In this document: in pieces, positions 7,136 to 16,578 of the stretch
How the letters are laid out: each line of letters begins with the position of its first letter
Position numbering within the stretch: position 1 is the first letter of the stretch
Assembly (NCBI GenBank): GCA_018821535.1
Contig: JAHJLV010000016.1
Location: forward strand, 180,010-244,009
DNA length: 64,000 bases
DNA from: Pseudomonadota bacterium
GTDB lineage: Bacteria; Desulfobacterota; Desulfobacteria; Desulfobacterales; Desulfobacteraceae
Direction of reading: 5' to 3'
Notes under the pieces: generated by a model
What the model was told of the DNA's origin: nothing
Seen by the model: only the letters and a program-made list of their open reading frames with translations
Databases searched by the model: none
Translations under genes and position numbers: made by a program

Positions 7136-9346
7136 TCAGCCCACACACCCCAGACTCGGGTCCTGAGCCGCCACGCTTCTGCGCTGGCGTTTCTTTTTTT
7201 TCACCTCACACAACATGGTTTTATACACTGGAAACCCGGAAATTTCATCATACTGCTTTGAATCAATCAGAAAATTGACATTGGCCTCTTTCCATTCATC
7301 CGTTCCAATGGGGCCGCCGCCGCCCACCGGGGCATACACAAAGCCCTTCATGATTTTATCCGTAACAAACGCGCGCATGGCAACCGATCCCCGGTCTGTT
7401 TTAATCACCACCCGGTCAGCCATTTTGATCCCGCGATCCTGTGCATCCGCCACACTGATCTCAACAACCGGATATGGATATTTTTCCATAAAATCAGGTA
7501 TCCCGCGCAGGCATGATTTCATATCCGGCTTAAAGGGCCCTGTACCCAGTATGAGCGGATACCGTTTAAACAGTTTGGGAGCGCTTTGTGGTGTTTCATC
7601 GGATTCCTCATATTCAGGAAGTCCCGGATACCCGTATTTTTCAAGGATACTGGATTTGATTTCAAATTTACCCGAAGGGGTTTCAAATCCGGGTTTGCCG
7701 TCATCACGCAACAGACCTTTTTCCCATTTCCGATATTCCATGGGTTCTGATTTGCCATACAGCACTTTTCCGGGGGCATTGCGCAACTGATCCGCATTAA
7801 AACCGGATGTGCTTAAAATATAATCCAACACCTCATCCGGGTTCCGGGGATACAGATGACCATATCCCAGCCGGTCTGCAAGCTTTGCCAGAATATCATA
7901 GCTGGACCGGGAATCGCCCACGGGTTCGATTAATTTTTCCCGGATTCTTACGGCATTTCCATAATAACAGTAGGATTCCTGCTCAAAGGCAGTGGTGGCC
8001 GGCAGAACTATATCTGCCCAGGCTGCGTCCTGGGTCATCTGCAGATCTATGGTGACTAAAAAATCCAGTTCTCCCAATGCTTTTTTCCAAAGGCCGGGGT
8101 CTGGCCAGGAGGTTAAAAGAGAGGCGCCAAGCACAAACAGGGCCCGGATCTTGTATGGATCTGCGTCAATAATTGATTTGGGAAGCAAGGATGCATGGGG
8201 TTCACCGCCGCAATAGCGGGAATACACAGGGAACCTGCCTTTGCCAATGGATAATTCAAACCCGGGGGTTTGGATCTGACGCTCCCGGGCCAGCGGGATA
8301 CGATTTTCCTTTCTGGAAAAACACCGCCCGCCTTCCACATCCATCTGCCCTGCAAGGGCCCACAGCACCATGACCGCCCGGATATTCTGAACCCCGCTTT
8401 TTGTATACTCAAGACCCGTGTACATGATATACGATGCGCCCTCGGCATCAACAATACTTTCTGCCAGAGATTCAATCCTGTCGGTATCAATTCCGGTGAT
8501 GGCAGACACATGCTCCGGGGTAAAGACTTTTACGTATTCTGAAAATTCATCAAAGCCCAGGGTCCAGTCTTCCACAAACACTTCATCATAAAGCCTGTCC
8601 CGTATGAGAATATGGGATAACCCCAGGGCCAGTGCACCGTCTGTTCCCGGGCGGATGGGAAGCCATTCACTGCCGGGAAGATCCGCTGCCAGCGTTTTTC
8701 TTGGATCAATCACGATAATCTGTGCACCTTCATTGGCTGCGGTGATGATCCGTTTAAACATTTCAGGCGGAGTGGATGTGGAGGGATCTGTTCCCCAGAT
8801 CAGAATAAGATCTGAATTATCCACATCGGAAAACATGTCAATATGAAGACATCCCATGGTCAGTTTTGGTGCAAGAACCCCTAATGACGTATAACAGGGT
8901 GCGCCCACGCCAAATGTATTGGGGGAACCAAAGGGAAACAGAATGCTGGACGCCAGATAAATTTCTGATCCTTTGAGCTGAAAAATATCTTTAAATGACC
9001 GTTCATAAGAACCGGTTCCGGCATAGAATCCAACTGTTTCAGGCCCGAATTCCGCTTTGAGGTGATTCAGCTTTTCAACAATGATGTCAAAGGCCTCGTC
9101 CCAGGAGATTTCTTCAAATTCATGGGTGCCTTTCGGGCCCACCCGTTTCAACGGATGTTTGAGCCGATGGTCTGAATATATGATCTGCCTGGCACTGGCG
9201 GCCATGGGACATAACACTTTACCCGACGGAGTGTCCGTATCCGGTTCCAGCCAGTCAAGCCTGCCGGATGCATCAAAATGGGCAATCACCCCGCAGCCGG
9301 GGCTGTGAAAACAAATGCCGCAAATACCGTGTTTTGTATCTGTCAT
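7136..9346 (-). CDS. Molybdopterin oxidoreductase, catalytic subunit (DMSO reductase superfamily)
   Basis: 736 residues. The N-terminus carries a four-Cys [4Fe-4S] motif (C9, C12, C18, C46), followed by the molybdopterin oxidoreductase domain (WDEAFDIIV, GTDPSTSTPPE, IDPRKT, RPGTDGALALGL, LPATTAFEQE) and a molydopterin dinucleotide-binding domain (about 590-710; GTGPFKP, VVIKTDRGSVAMRAFV). C151 in VGAPCYTS aligns with the metal-ligating Cys/Sec of formate dehydrogenases and NapA. There is no Tat signal, so it is cytoplasmic. No iron-sulfur or flavin partner subunit is adjacent; its electron partner is therefore unknown. The only close neighbour on the strand is the NifU-like scaffold. The physiological substrate cannot be read from the sequence. 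Confidence 0.88.
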   Translation of the reverse strand: MTDTKHGICGICFHSPGCGVIAHFDASGRLDWLEPDTDTPSGKVLCPMAASARQIIYSDHRLKHPLKRVGPKGTHEFEEISWDEAFDIIVEKLNHLKAEFGPETVGFYAGTGSYERSFKDIFQLKGSEIYLASSILFPFGSPNTFGVGAPCYTSLGVLAPKLTMGCLHIDMFSDVDNSDLILIWGTDPSTSTPPEMFKRIITAANEGAQIIVIDPRKTLAADLPGSEWLPIRPGTDGALALGLSHILIRDRLYDEVFVEDWTLGFDEFSEYVKVFTPEHVSAITGIDTDRIESLAESIVDAEGASYIMYTGLEYTKSGVQNIRAVMVLWALAGQMDVEGGRCFSRKENRIPLARERQIQTPGFELSIGKGRFPVYSRYCGGEPHASLLPKSIIDADPYKIRALFVLGASLLTSWPDPGLWKKALGELDFLVTIDLQMTQDAAWADIVLPATTAFEQESYCYYGNAVRIREKLIEPVGDSRSSYDILAKLADRLGYGHLYPRNPDEVLDYILSTSGFNADQLRNAPGKVLYGKSEPMEYRKWEKGLLRDDGKPGFETPSGKFEIKSSILEKYGYPGLPEYEESDETPQSAPKLFKRYPLILGTGPFKPDMKSCLRGIPDFMEKYPYPVVEISVADAQDRGIKMADRVVIKTDRGSVAMRAFVTDKIMKGFVYAPVGGGGPIGTDEWKEANVNFLIDSKQYDEISGFPVYKTMLCEVKKKKRQRRSVAAQDPSLGCVG

Positions 9347-9375
9347 ATCAAATTCCTGAAAATTGACTTGTTTTA

Positions 9376-10317
9376 TTATCTTTCACCAATGACAAACTGG
9401 GAATGAATGTGTTCCCACAGATTCTGTGTTTTCCGTATTTTCCAGAGAATGCTGCCGGTCTTACGGATAGAAAACTCAGGATCAAAAATATGATTTTCAC
9501 CTGAAAAAAGCATTTTGATATTATCAATGCCGCGTCCTTTGTATTTTCCTTCCAGGGTTCCGCCCAGCCATTTTTCCGGGGCAGATACAGATTCATCCCA
9601 GGAAAACGGGTCTGAAAACATGAACATGGCATTTTCTTTTTGAAGCACGGTATTCACAGAAGACAGATGCCCCTGTGGATCAGGCACTTTTTCCAGAATA
9701 TTGATGGATGTCACGGTTGAAAAACAGTTTTGCGCAAACGGCAAGGCCATGGCATCGGCAACAATAAAATCCACCCGGTCATAGTTCCAGTCCGGATCAA
9801 GATCACAGGACCGCTCCTGGGTAATATGACCTTCAATGGTCATATTAAATTCCAGTCTTTTTTTGTTTAAAATCTTTCTGGCACTGGCAATAAACGGCAA
9901 AGAGGTATCTATGCCGATGACCCTGGAATGGGTCTTGCTCAGCTCAAAGGATATCCGGCCTACAGAACACCCGATATCCAGGGCACATCCGTTTTTTTCC
10001 TGAAAACAGGATGCCCATATTTTATATGCATCGGTTGCATCCGGCCCGTTAAAAAATTCAGAAAAATGGCTCCATAAATACGCGGACAGCATGTTCTGGG
10101 AATTATAGCCTGAGCTGTCCGACAGGATGGACATGGATTTTTTGGGCAGGACAATTGCAACGCCGTCATGGACAGCATATACTGCACCGCAGCTGTTGCA
10201 CCCAAGTTCTCCGGTGATAATATCCTCATCCTGCTCTTCTTTTATGACCAGATCCAACGGAATTTGTTTTTCCAGACACTCCGGACAGATCAGTTTCTCT
10301 TTTACCCATTTTTTCAT
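9376..10317 (-). CDS. SAM-dependent methyltransferase with N-terminal Trm112-like zinc domain
   Basis: 313 residues. The first 65 residues look like a Trm112-type zinc-binding domain (CPECLE, then CNSCGAVYAVHDGVAIV). A class I methyltransferase domain follows with the glycine-rich SAM motif ALDIGCSVGRISFEL, the acidic loop VIGIDTS and the post-motif VADAMALPFAQNCFSTV, which is typical of the Methyltransf_11 family. Proteins of this build methylate small molecules, lipids or glycans; the substrate is unknown. ATG 10317 has an AAGGTG at the right distance; a TTG at 10356 would only add 13 residues. The glycosyltransferase upstream on the same strand suggests surface or glycan chemistry (inference). 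Confidence 0.75.
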   Translation of the reverse strand: MKKWVKEKLICPECLEKQIPLDLVIKEEQDEDIITGELGCNSCGAVYAVHDGVAIVLPKKSMSILSDSSGYNSQNMLSAYLWSHFSEFFNGPDATDAYKIWASCFQEKNGCALDIGCSVGRISFELSKTHSRVIGIDTSLPFIASARKILNKKRLEFNMTIEGHITQERSCDLDPDWNYDRVDFIVADAMALPFAQNCFSTVTSINILEKVPDPQGHLSSVNTVLQKENAMFMFSDPFSWDESVSAPEKWLGGTLEGKYKGRGIDNIKMLFSGENHIFDPEFSIRKTGSILWKIRKTQNLWEHIHSQFVIGER

Positions 10318-10351
10318 CTGCAGCACCTTTTTTATAAAATCAGCTTTGTTG

Positions 10352-10424
10352 TTCAATCACTGGTCAAGCATTAATTCAAGTATTCATTCAATCCCTGGTT
10401 CAAGCACAATTCAATCATTGGTCG
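10352..10424. repeat. Three imperfect short repeats in the gap before the methyltransferase
   Basis: Units starting TTCAATCACTGGTC (10352), TTCAATCCCTGGTT (10387) and TTCAATCATTGGTC (10410) are spaced 35 and 23 bp; two also continue with CAAGCA. On the minus strand this is the leader of the methyltransferase gene. They could be protein-binding sites or residue of replication slippage. No function is known to me. Confidence 0.5.
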
Positions 10425-11664
10425 GGGTCGCACTCTGCCTGCTGTTCCTTTGCAGGCTCAGATATACTGCCTGGATCTTTGAAAAAATATAATCCCAGGT
10501 AAACTGTGAGCTGGCAGAACACACAGACTCCATATCCGGCAGGCAGCCATGCATCATGGATTCAATATGGTGTCTTAATATTCTGGCAAGCCTGTCCTGA
10601 AGTTCATCCATATCCTGGGGAAAAGGGGTGTCAATGGTTTGAAGTCTGGGAAGTTTAATCATGTCCACCATTGAATTGTTGTCTTCTCCAAAAATCTCCT
10701 TGACCCCGGCAAGATCGGTTGTGATGATCCTGCACCCGCAGGCAGCCGCTTCCATCAGCACCAGGGGCAGTCCCTCGTAAAAAGACGGCAGAATAAAAAC
10801 ATGGGCGTTTTGCATCAGTTCCCCCAGCCTCTCATGGGAAACAGCGCCATAATAGCTTGCTTTTGATCCCAGGGTTTTTATCAGCTCAAGGCAATCTTCT
10901 TTTTCCTTTCCCGCACTGCTTCCGGCGATGTGCAGGTGATACGGCAAATCTTTAATCTGCGCCAGGCTGTTTAGAAGCCAGGGAACCCCTTTTGAATGAC
11001 TGAGTTTTCCGGCATACAGCAAATGCACGGTTCCGTCAAATGCCTTGGATTTATAGAAAAAACAGGCCTGGTTATACCCGCCGCTGATCACATGGATTTT
11101 TTCAGATTCTATGCCAAGGGTTTTAATGATGTTCTGTTTCTGATCCCGGCTCAGCGCAATAATCTGATCAATGCGCTGCAGATCCTTTACCATGGATCTG
11201 CCCAGTTCCGGGCACAGATAATGCTGGCGCAGACAGGTGCCGTGGCAGGTGGTCACAAGCGGAATATCTTCTGCCAGTTGCCGCACAAGCGAAGACACCA
11301 GCCACAGATGATGAGAATGAATAATGTCCGGAGAAAACCGTTGGATCGCCTCCAGGATTTTTATTTTAAACGCGGCTTTGTATTCTGAAGTTTCCAGTTG
11401 CGTTAATGTTGAAAACATCCGGCTTTTATACGGCATGATATCACTCATGCCGGGAATGGGAAACGAAATATCCGTGGTTTCAAAACGGACAAACAGACAG
11501 GCTTCTTCAGGCAGAAGATCCTCCGGCACCTTGAAATCAGAAAGAACGCCTGCCAGAAGAAAATTATCATGCCCCTGCCGGTTGCTGTGATGTATAATCT
11601 GGCTGATAAATTTCCCGCTGCCGGTAAAATCCGGGGGCTGGCTGATGATATGCAGAATTTTCAT
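10411..11664 (-). CDS. Glycosyltransferase family 4 (group 1)
   Basis: 417 residues with a GT-B fold. The N-terminal MKILHIISQPPDFTGSGKFI is the acceptor-side Rossmann start, with the Gly-containing loop common in GT4 enzymes; DIIHSHHLWL follows at about 110. The donor-side domain has LLYAGKLSHSKGVPWLL and the sugar-nucleotide motif LPSFYEGLPLVLMEAAACGCRIITTDLAGVKE (E-x7-E type, about 285-320). It transfers a sugar from a nucleotide donor to a glycan or lipid acceptor. ATG 11664 is chosen because the conserved N-terminus starts there, although the Shine-Dalgarno is weak; a GTG at 11703 would add 13 residues. It sits upstream of the methyltransferase, with no other polysaccharide genes nearby. 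Confidence 0.85.
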   Translation of the reverse strand: MKILHIISQPPDFTGSGKFISQIIHHSNRQGHDNFLLAGVLSDFKVPEDLLPEEACLFVRFETTDISFPIPGMSDIMPYKSRMFSTLTQLETSEYKAAFKIKILEAIQRFSPDIIHSHHLWLVSSLVRQLAEDIPLVTTCHGTCLRQHYLCPELGRSMVKDLQRIDQIIALSRDQKQNIIKTLGIESEKIHVISGGYNQACFFYKSKAFDGTVHLLYAGKLSHSKGVPWLLNSLAQIKDLPYHLHIAGSSAGKEKEDCLELIKTLGSKASYYGAVSHERLGELMQNAHVFILPSFYEGLPLVLMEAAACGCRIITTDLAGVKEIFGEDNNSMVDMIKLPRLQTIDTPFPQDMDELQDRLARILRHHIESMMHGCLPDMESVCSASSQFTWDYIFSKIQAVYLSLQRNSRQSATPTND

Positions 11665-11750
11665 GCCGTAAAAGATAACACAAAACACGTGGCCTGAAAA
11701 CACTACCGGACATTAAATTCAAAAATTGCAGGTTATCCCGGTCACATCCC

Positions 11751-12110
11751 TTAACTGACTTCCCGGATAATCACATCTTCAATGGCTGGAATTTTTCCCA
11801 GATGGTCGGTCACTCTTATATCCATTTCAGGATACGCATCCCGGGCCTTTTGAACCAGTTGAGGAATATCCATGGTGATATGACTGCCGCTGGCAATAAA
11901 CAAAGGGAAAATCACCAGTTGTTTTACACCGGTCTGGGCCAGTTGTGCCAGTCGGGTTTCAAGAAGCGGTTCTGCCATCTGCAAAAACGCAAATTCTATA
12001 ATATCAAATTTTCCTTTAACCTTTTGCGACAGCCGCGCAACAAGAGCGGCAACCTCCAGATTGGATTCTTTTTTTCTGCTGCCATGGGCGGCAATAATCA
12101 ATGCTTTCAT
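11751..12110 (-). CDS. cbiX: CbiX-type sirohydrochlorin cobalto-/ferrochelatase, single domain
   Basis: 119 residues, the size of the short homodimeric CbiX-S enzymes of archaea and some anaerobes. Family features are the N-terminal ALIIAAHGSRK with the metal-binding His at about 9, LQMAEPLLE and VIFPLFIASGSHITMDIP with the second His at about 79. It inserts Co or Fe into sirohydrochlorin, for cobalamin or siroheme. The AAAGG before the ATG is clear. Both products matter in this window: a siroheme reductase lies about 4.5 kb upstream on the same strand and a B12-dependent mutase (IcmF) is at 58-62 kb. The metal cannot be predicted from sequence. Confidence 0.88.
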   Translation of the reverse strand: MKALIIAAHGSRKKESNLEVAALVARLSQKVKGKFDIIEFAFLQMAEPLLETRLAQLAQTGVKQLVIFPLFIASGSHITMDIPQLVQKARDAYPEMDIRVTDHLGKIPAIEDVIIREVS

Positions 12111-12126
12111 AATTTACCTTTTGTAT

Positions 12127-13668
12127 TTATCCATACATGTCCCGGGAGGCCTTGACCGTCGTTTTACCCACCACCCGAATGGCGCTTTCACCTGGAACCG
12201 GACAGACATATTCACAGATCCCGCATCCCACGCAGTTGTTTTCCACCACATAGGGCTGTTTGAGCTCAACCAGTTCACCCTGTGCATTTTTAACCATCGC
12301 CTTTGTAAATTTAATGGCCTTGTCATGTACCGGGCAATGTTCCTCACACACAATGCATAATTGTTTATCTTTATATACCAGACACCGGTTAAGATCAAAA
12401 TAGGCTTTTCCCATGACAAAGGCATGTTTTTGTATAAGATCCAGCTTTTGAATCGCACCGGTTGGACACACCTGGGTACACAGGGTGCAGTTAAACTCGC
12501 AATAACCCAGCCGGGGGACAAGTTTCGGTGTAAAGATGCCCTCCACCCCCCTTTCCATGAACAACGGCTGAAGACTGTTTTTAATGCACACTTTCATGCA
12601 TTCCCCGCAGCGGACACAGGTGGCCAGAAAATCAGTCTCCTCCAGCGCGCCCGGTGGCCGGATCAGATCATTGTCCGGGATTTTTGAAATGGCCTGGGTC
12701 CTTGCAATCCCCGGCAGCACAAGGCCTGCAAGACCTGCTGCAATCAGTTTACGGCGACTGATATCCACACCGGACGTGATCTTCGGGATGACAAATTTAA
12801 AACTGGTCCGGCTTTCCGGACAGAATTTGAGGCAATCCATGCATAAATTACATTCTTCACTCAAAAGTTTTCCATCATCATCCAGTGCATCCATGGGGCA
12901 TTGGCTTGTACACAGATCACAGCCCTTACAGGCTTTAACCGGAATGCGCCTGAAAACAGAAAACTTGGTAATGATGGCAAACAGCGCTCCCAAAGGACAA
13001 AGATTTCTGCACCAGAACCGCTTTCCGATAAATTCCAGTGCAAAGATGACAAGAAGCAATATAAAAGATAAAAACGAAAGCAGAAAAAAGCTTTGTTTAA
13101 AGGGGAGAATACCGTCTTTCAAAAAGCTGTAAACCGGTTCCGTCATATTGGAAAGCCATTGGGGACCGGCAGAATATACAGTATCAAAAAATCCGGAAAC
13201 CAGAAAATTCATCACAGGGTCTACGGTAAACGCAAGCCCCCTGACAAGAATTGAAAAGGGATCTGCAAAACCGAGCAACTGAAAGCCGAAAACAGCACCG
13301 GTCAGTATGATGATCAAAAGAACATATTTAACAAACCGAAGATGTGTTTTTGTGTGCCCCACTGGGATCACATGTCCGGATATATCAATCAGCGTCCCCA
13401 TGGGGCACAGCCAGGCACAGAACACCCGTCCGAACAAAAGGGTCAGTGCAATAACACTCAATGCCGGCCAGAACAGGGAAAGGACTGCTTTCTGGGCCAG
13501 CGTCATGGCGGCCAGCACCAGAGGATCCATGCGAAACACAATATTTACCGCATATTCAAGGGTATCGCTGCCGGAATAATCGGTTTTGCGAAACAAAAAC
13601 AAAAACAGGAAAAGGCAGATCAACTGCGCTGTTCGTCTTACCTGTTTCAGATGGGGTTTGATTTTCAT
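12127..13668 (-). CDS. NapH/NapG-like membrane polyferredoxin, fused
   Basis: 513 residues. The first half resembles NapH: several membrane segments (about 15-32, 60-80, 110-130, 190-215), the CxxxCP-type element FCAWLCPMGTLID, and two ferredoxin motifs (CKGCDLCTSQCP, CNLCMDCLKFCP). From about residue 300, SRRKLIAAGLAGLVLPG resembles a Tat signal now internal, and is followed by NapG-like clusters (CVRCGECMKVC, CEFNCTLCTQVCP, CIVCEEHCP, CVGCGICEYVCP). That makes about six [4Fe-4S] clusters and a path for electrons between the quinone pool and a periplasmic protein. Its start codon overlaps the DUF362 stop (TGATG), so the two are translationally coupled. No nitrate reductase is present, so its role differs from Nap. 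Confidence 0.85.
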   Translation of the reverse strand: MKIKPHLKQVRRTAQLICLFLFLFLFRKTDYSGSDTLEYAVNIVFRMDPLVLAAMTLAQKAVLSLFWPALSVIALTLLFGRVFCAWLCPMGTLIDISGHVIPVGHTKTHLRFVKYVLLIIILTGAVFGFQLLGFADPFSILVRGLAFTVDPVMNFLVSGFFDTVYSAGPQWLSNMTEPVYSFLKDGILPFKQSFFLLSFLSFILLLVIFALEFIGKRFWCRNLCPLGALFAIITKFSVFRRIPVKACKGCDLCTSQCPMDALDDDGKLLSEECNLCMDCLKFCPESRTSFKFVIPKITSGVDISRRKLIAAGLAGLVLPGIARTQAISKIPDNDLIRPPGALEETDFLATCVRCGECMKVCIKNSLQPLFMERGVEGIFTPKLVPRLGYCEFNCTLCTQVCPTGAIQKLDLIQKHAFVMGKAYFDLNRCLVYKDKQLCIVCEEHCPVHDKAIKFTKAMVKNAQGELVELKQPYVVENNCVGCGICEYVCPVPGESAIRVVGKTTVKASRDMYG

Positions 13669-14591
13669 CAGGCAAACTGATTTAAATATTGAACATCACA
13701 TTTGTTCAGATCCATCTGCCCGAGCCCTTTTTTATGTGCTGCCACTGTGGTTCCCAGGTCTTCGGGTTTATATCCGAACAAGGTGGATGCATAGGCATCT
13801 GCTGCCACAGGATCCTGTGATCCGATAATGGTGTCCAGTTTTTTCACATCTGCCATGCTGCCGCCCTGGGGACCGTTATCCGTAATCACCCGGGTGGCAT
13901 CAATAATCGTAAGGGTTGGACGGATAACCGTATTCAAATCTGCCAGTTTTTCCTCAAGCCCGATATGAAGCATTCCCCTTCTGCCGCCAATAACCCCCAT
14001 AATATTTTTAATGCCAAGGCTCAAATGAGACCAGCTGTGATGCTTTGCCACCGGCACATTGATATAGCAGTCCGCTTCCAGGGCATCTTTATAAAACGAC
14101 CATTGTTTTAAGGCAGTTCCCTTTTTAATATCAACAGGAATAAATTTACGATCATCAATATATTCAAGGGAAAAGCGTTTATCCTTAATTTTTTCCAGTG
14201 CAGGCCGAATGCCGCTGCTGGTATAGCATCTGCGTTCCTCATTACAGGTCCGGTCAAAGACCGACACCTTTGACGCACCTGCATCCAGGCACAGCAAGAC
14301 AAGGGTTTCCACCACCAGGGGATGGGTGTTGGCGCCCTGTTCAATGGTCCTGTCCCATGCAATATTCGGTTTTATGACAACCGTGTCGCCTGTTTTCACA
14401 AAAGCATTTATTCCGCCAAGTCTGCTGACGATGGTGTTCACCATGGCAGGGTAATTCTCCCCTTTTGCCACCATTACCGCGGGTTTCTGGATTGAAGCAA
14501 ACAGTTTTGGTGTGATATTAAACACCGGAGGTGCAGCAATTAAACCGGCAGACCATAATGACACCTGTTTCAAAAATTTACGTCTGTCCAT
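13668..14591 (-). CDS. Tat-exported DUF362 family protein
   Basis: 307 residues. The N-terminus MDRRKFLKQVSLWSAGLIA is a twin-arginine signal (RRKFLK), so the folded protein probably reaches the periplasm. The rest is a DUF362 domain (VVIKPNIAWDR, PLVVETLVLLCLDAGA, YINVPVAKHH, LGIKNIMG, ATRVITDNGPQGG, DPVAADAYAS). DUF362 proteins are often found with ferredoxin domains; their chemistry is not established. A strong GGGAGGAG precedes the ATG. The stop overlaps the start of the NapGH-like protein by one base, so the pair probably form one periplasm-facing redox unit. No Fe-S motif is visible in this protein itself. Confidence 0.85.
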   Translation of the reverse strand: MDRRKFLKQVSLWSAGLIAAPPVFNITPKLFASIQKPAVMVAKGENYPAMVNTIVSRLGGINAFVKTGDTVVIKPNIAWDRTIEQGANTHPLVVETLVLLCLDAGASKVSVFDRTCNEERRCYTSSGIRPALEKIKDKRFSLEYIDDRKFIPVDIKKGTALKQWSFYKDALEADCYINVPVAKHHSWSHLSLGIKNIMGVIGGRRGMLHIGLEEKLADLNTVIRPTLTIIDATRVITDNGPQGGSMADVKKLDTIIGSQDPVAADAYASTLFGYKPEDLGTTVAAHKKGLGQMDLNKCDVQYLNQFA

Positions 14592-14614
14592 TTTTTCTCC
14601 TCCCTTAAAACAGC

Positions 14615-16486
14615 CTATACTTTAAAAAGGGTGACCACACCCTTCAATTCCTTTGCAAGCCCTTCAAGTTCTCCTGCTCTTATCTGAATCTCTTCTATGC
14701 CCTTGGCCGATGTTTTAACCGATTCATTGGTTTTGCTGACCGCATCCAGAACCCCTTCAATACCGGCGGTGGTGATTTTTACATCCTTTTGGATTAAATC
14801 CGATTCACCGGAGGTTGCCTCAATATTCAATGCCACCTGGCGTACCGCATCAATATTCTCTTTTGCTTTTATATTCAGGTCACTGGCATTTTCAGCTGTC
14901 ACTGAAATATTGGATGAGATATCATTGGTAACGCTGGTCTGCTCCTCCACCGAAGAAGCAATGGCAAACATGATCTGGTCGATATTGGCAATGACCTTTA
15001 CAATATTTTCAATCACCTCAACTGCCTTTTTGGTATGCTCCTGCATCCCCAGTATTTTTGACCGGATCACCTTGGCCGAGGTTTCTGTCTGGTTGGCAAG
15101 CTCCTTGACTTCATTGGCAACCACAAAAAAGCCTTTTCCCGCATCTCCTGCGCCAGCTGCCTCTATTGCGGCATTCAGCGAAAGCAGATGGGTCTGGGAT
15201 GCAATGGTCTGGATAATTTCGATAATTTCTCCGATCTCTTTTGCCGAAGCCCCCAGTTGATTCATTATTTCTGAGGTTTTCCCGGCCTGTCTGGACGCAT
15301 CTTCAGTAACACTTGCACCCTTGCTCGAGTTCTGGGCGGTTTCATTAAAAGAGGCATACATCTGCTCTATGGCGCAGGCAGCCGAGGTGGTGGATTTTGA
15401 GACAGAATCAATTTTTTCACCCACAAGAACCGTATTATTGGATACACTTTCTGTAAATCCTGCAATATTATCCAGTTGAGAATTTATCTTATTGGTGGCA
15501 GACAGGATATTTTTCATATGGGTGGAAATGGTCAATGTTTCTTTTGCGGCATTTTCAGAATAATCCTCCATTTCCCCGGATGAATCTTTTAAATTATCTG
15601 CTATTTCCAGAACCCTGGACGCAGAATCTGCAACCGTAACTGAAATGGCCAATAACTGCCGCAGCAGTTCAGACAGATCCTTTGCAGAATTTCGCATGGA
15701 ATCGGCCATTTCTCCCAGTTCATCATTGCTTTGATGGTTCAGTGTTGCGGTCAGATTTCCGTTCCCCAGCGCTTTTGCGAAAGCTGCCACTTCTTTTATC
15801 GGGCTGAGTAACCTGCGGGTAATCATGATGGAAAGCAAAGTAAAACAAATTGAAAAAAATAAAATCACGGCTGCGGAAAAACCAAAATCCTTTAGAAATT
15901 TATCAAATAAAATCTGCTCTTTTTTCAAAGCGATATCTTTGATATCGTCATTATACATTCCTGTTCCGATAACCCACTGCATTTTGGAAATATATTTAAA
16001 ATAGGTCAGTTTTTCCCCGACAATTTCGCTTTGGGGTTTTTTCCACTGATACGTCAAAAATCCCTGGCCCTGGGTTTTGGCCAGATTCAATATGTCTTTT
16101 AAAATAAACCGATTGTCCACGGACTGCAGATGAATGGAATCTTTACCCACCATGTCAGGATTGTCCGGATAAAGCACAAACCTGCCATCTGCATCCAAAA
16201 CAAAAAAATAATTTTTTCTGTCTTTTCCAAAATGCATGGCAGAAATAATTTCCAGGCCCGTTTTTTTAGATGGAGAAGTCTGAAGCACGGTAAACGCATT
16301 TTCTGTCAACTCAACCAGTTTATCTTTGCGCTCTTCATAAATCACCTGGTTCAACTCTTCCTGGTTGTTTTTTTTCATATCTGCCAGTGAAAACAGTGAA
16401 CATAAAAAAACAACCAGGAGCGTAGACAGTATGGCTGCCAATACAAGAATGCTGATTTTTGTTGCAATTCCAAATTGTTTAAACAA
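14615..16486 (-). CDS. Methyl-accepting chemotaxis protein with single-Cache sensor
   Basis: 623 residues. A membrane segment (about 10-32) is followed by a periplasmic sensor of the sCache_2 type ([35 protein letters not shown]) to about 200, a second membrane segment (about 205-227), a HAMP domain (about 228-280) and a long coiled-coil signalling domain. The conserved hairpin tip, with [20 protein letters not shown], is near 425-465. It senses a small ligand outside and controls CheA through the tip. No che genes are in the window. The C-terminus lacks a CheR/CheB tethering pentapeptide. It lies 23 bp upstream of the DUF362 gene on the same strand, so it may be co-transcribed with it. Confidence 0.92.
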   Translation of the reverse strand: MFKQFGIATKISILVLAAILSTLLVVFLCSLFSLADMKKNNQEELNQVIYEERKDKLVELTENAFTVLQTSPSKKTGLEIISAMHFGKDRKNYFFVLDADGRFVLYPDNPDMVGKDSIHLQSVDNRFILKDILNLAKTQGQGFLTYQWKKPQSEIVGEKLTYFKYISKMQWVIGTGMYNDDIKDIALKKEQILFDKFLKDFGFSAAVILFFSICFTLLSIMITRRLLSPIKEVAAFAKALGNGNLTATLNHQSNDELGEMADSMRNSAKDLSELLRQLLAISVTVADSASRVLEIADNLKDSSGEMEDYSENAAKETLTISTHMKNILSATNKINSQLDNIAGFTESVSNNTVLVGEKIDSVSKSTTSAACAIEQMYASFNETAQNSSKGASVTEDASRQAGKTSEIMNQLGASAKEIGEIIEIIQTIASQTHLLSLNAAIEAAGAGDAGKGFFVVANEVKELANQTETSAKVIRSKILGMQEHTKKAVEVIENIVKVIANIDQIMFAIASSVEEQTSVTNDISSNISVTAENASDLNIKAKENIDAVRQVALNIEATSGESDLIQKDVKITTAGIEGVLDAVSKTNESVKTSAKGIEEIQIRAGELEGLAKELKGVVTLFKV

Positions 16487-16578
16487 TTTCTTCTCCTTTA
16501 CATGAAAAATTGGACGGAATTCACTAAAACCATAATTTAAAAGAATATTTTAGAATAAACAATGACGCAGTGCCAATG

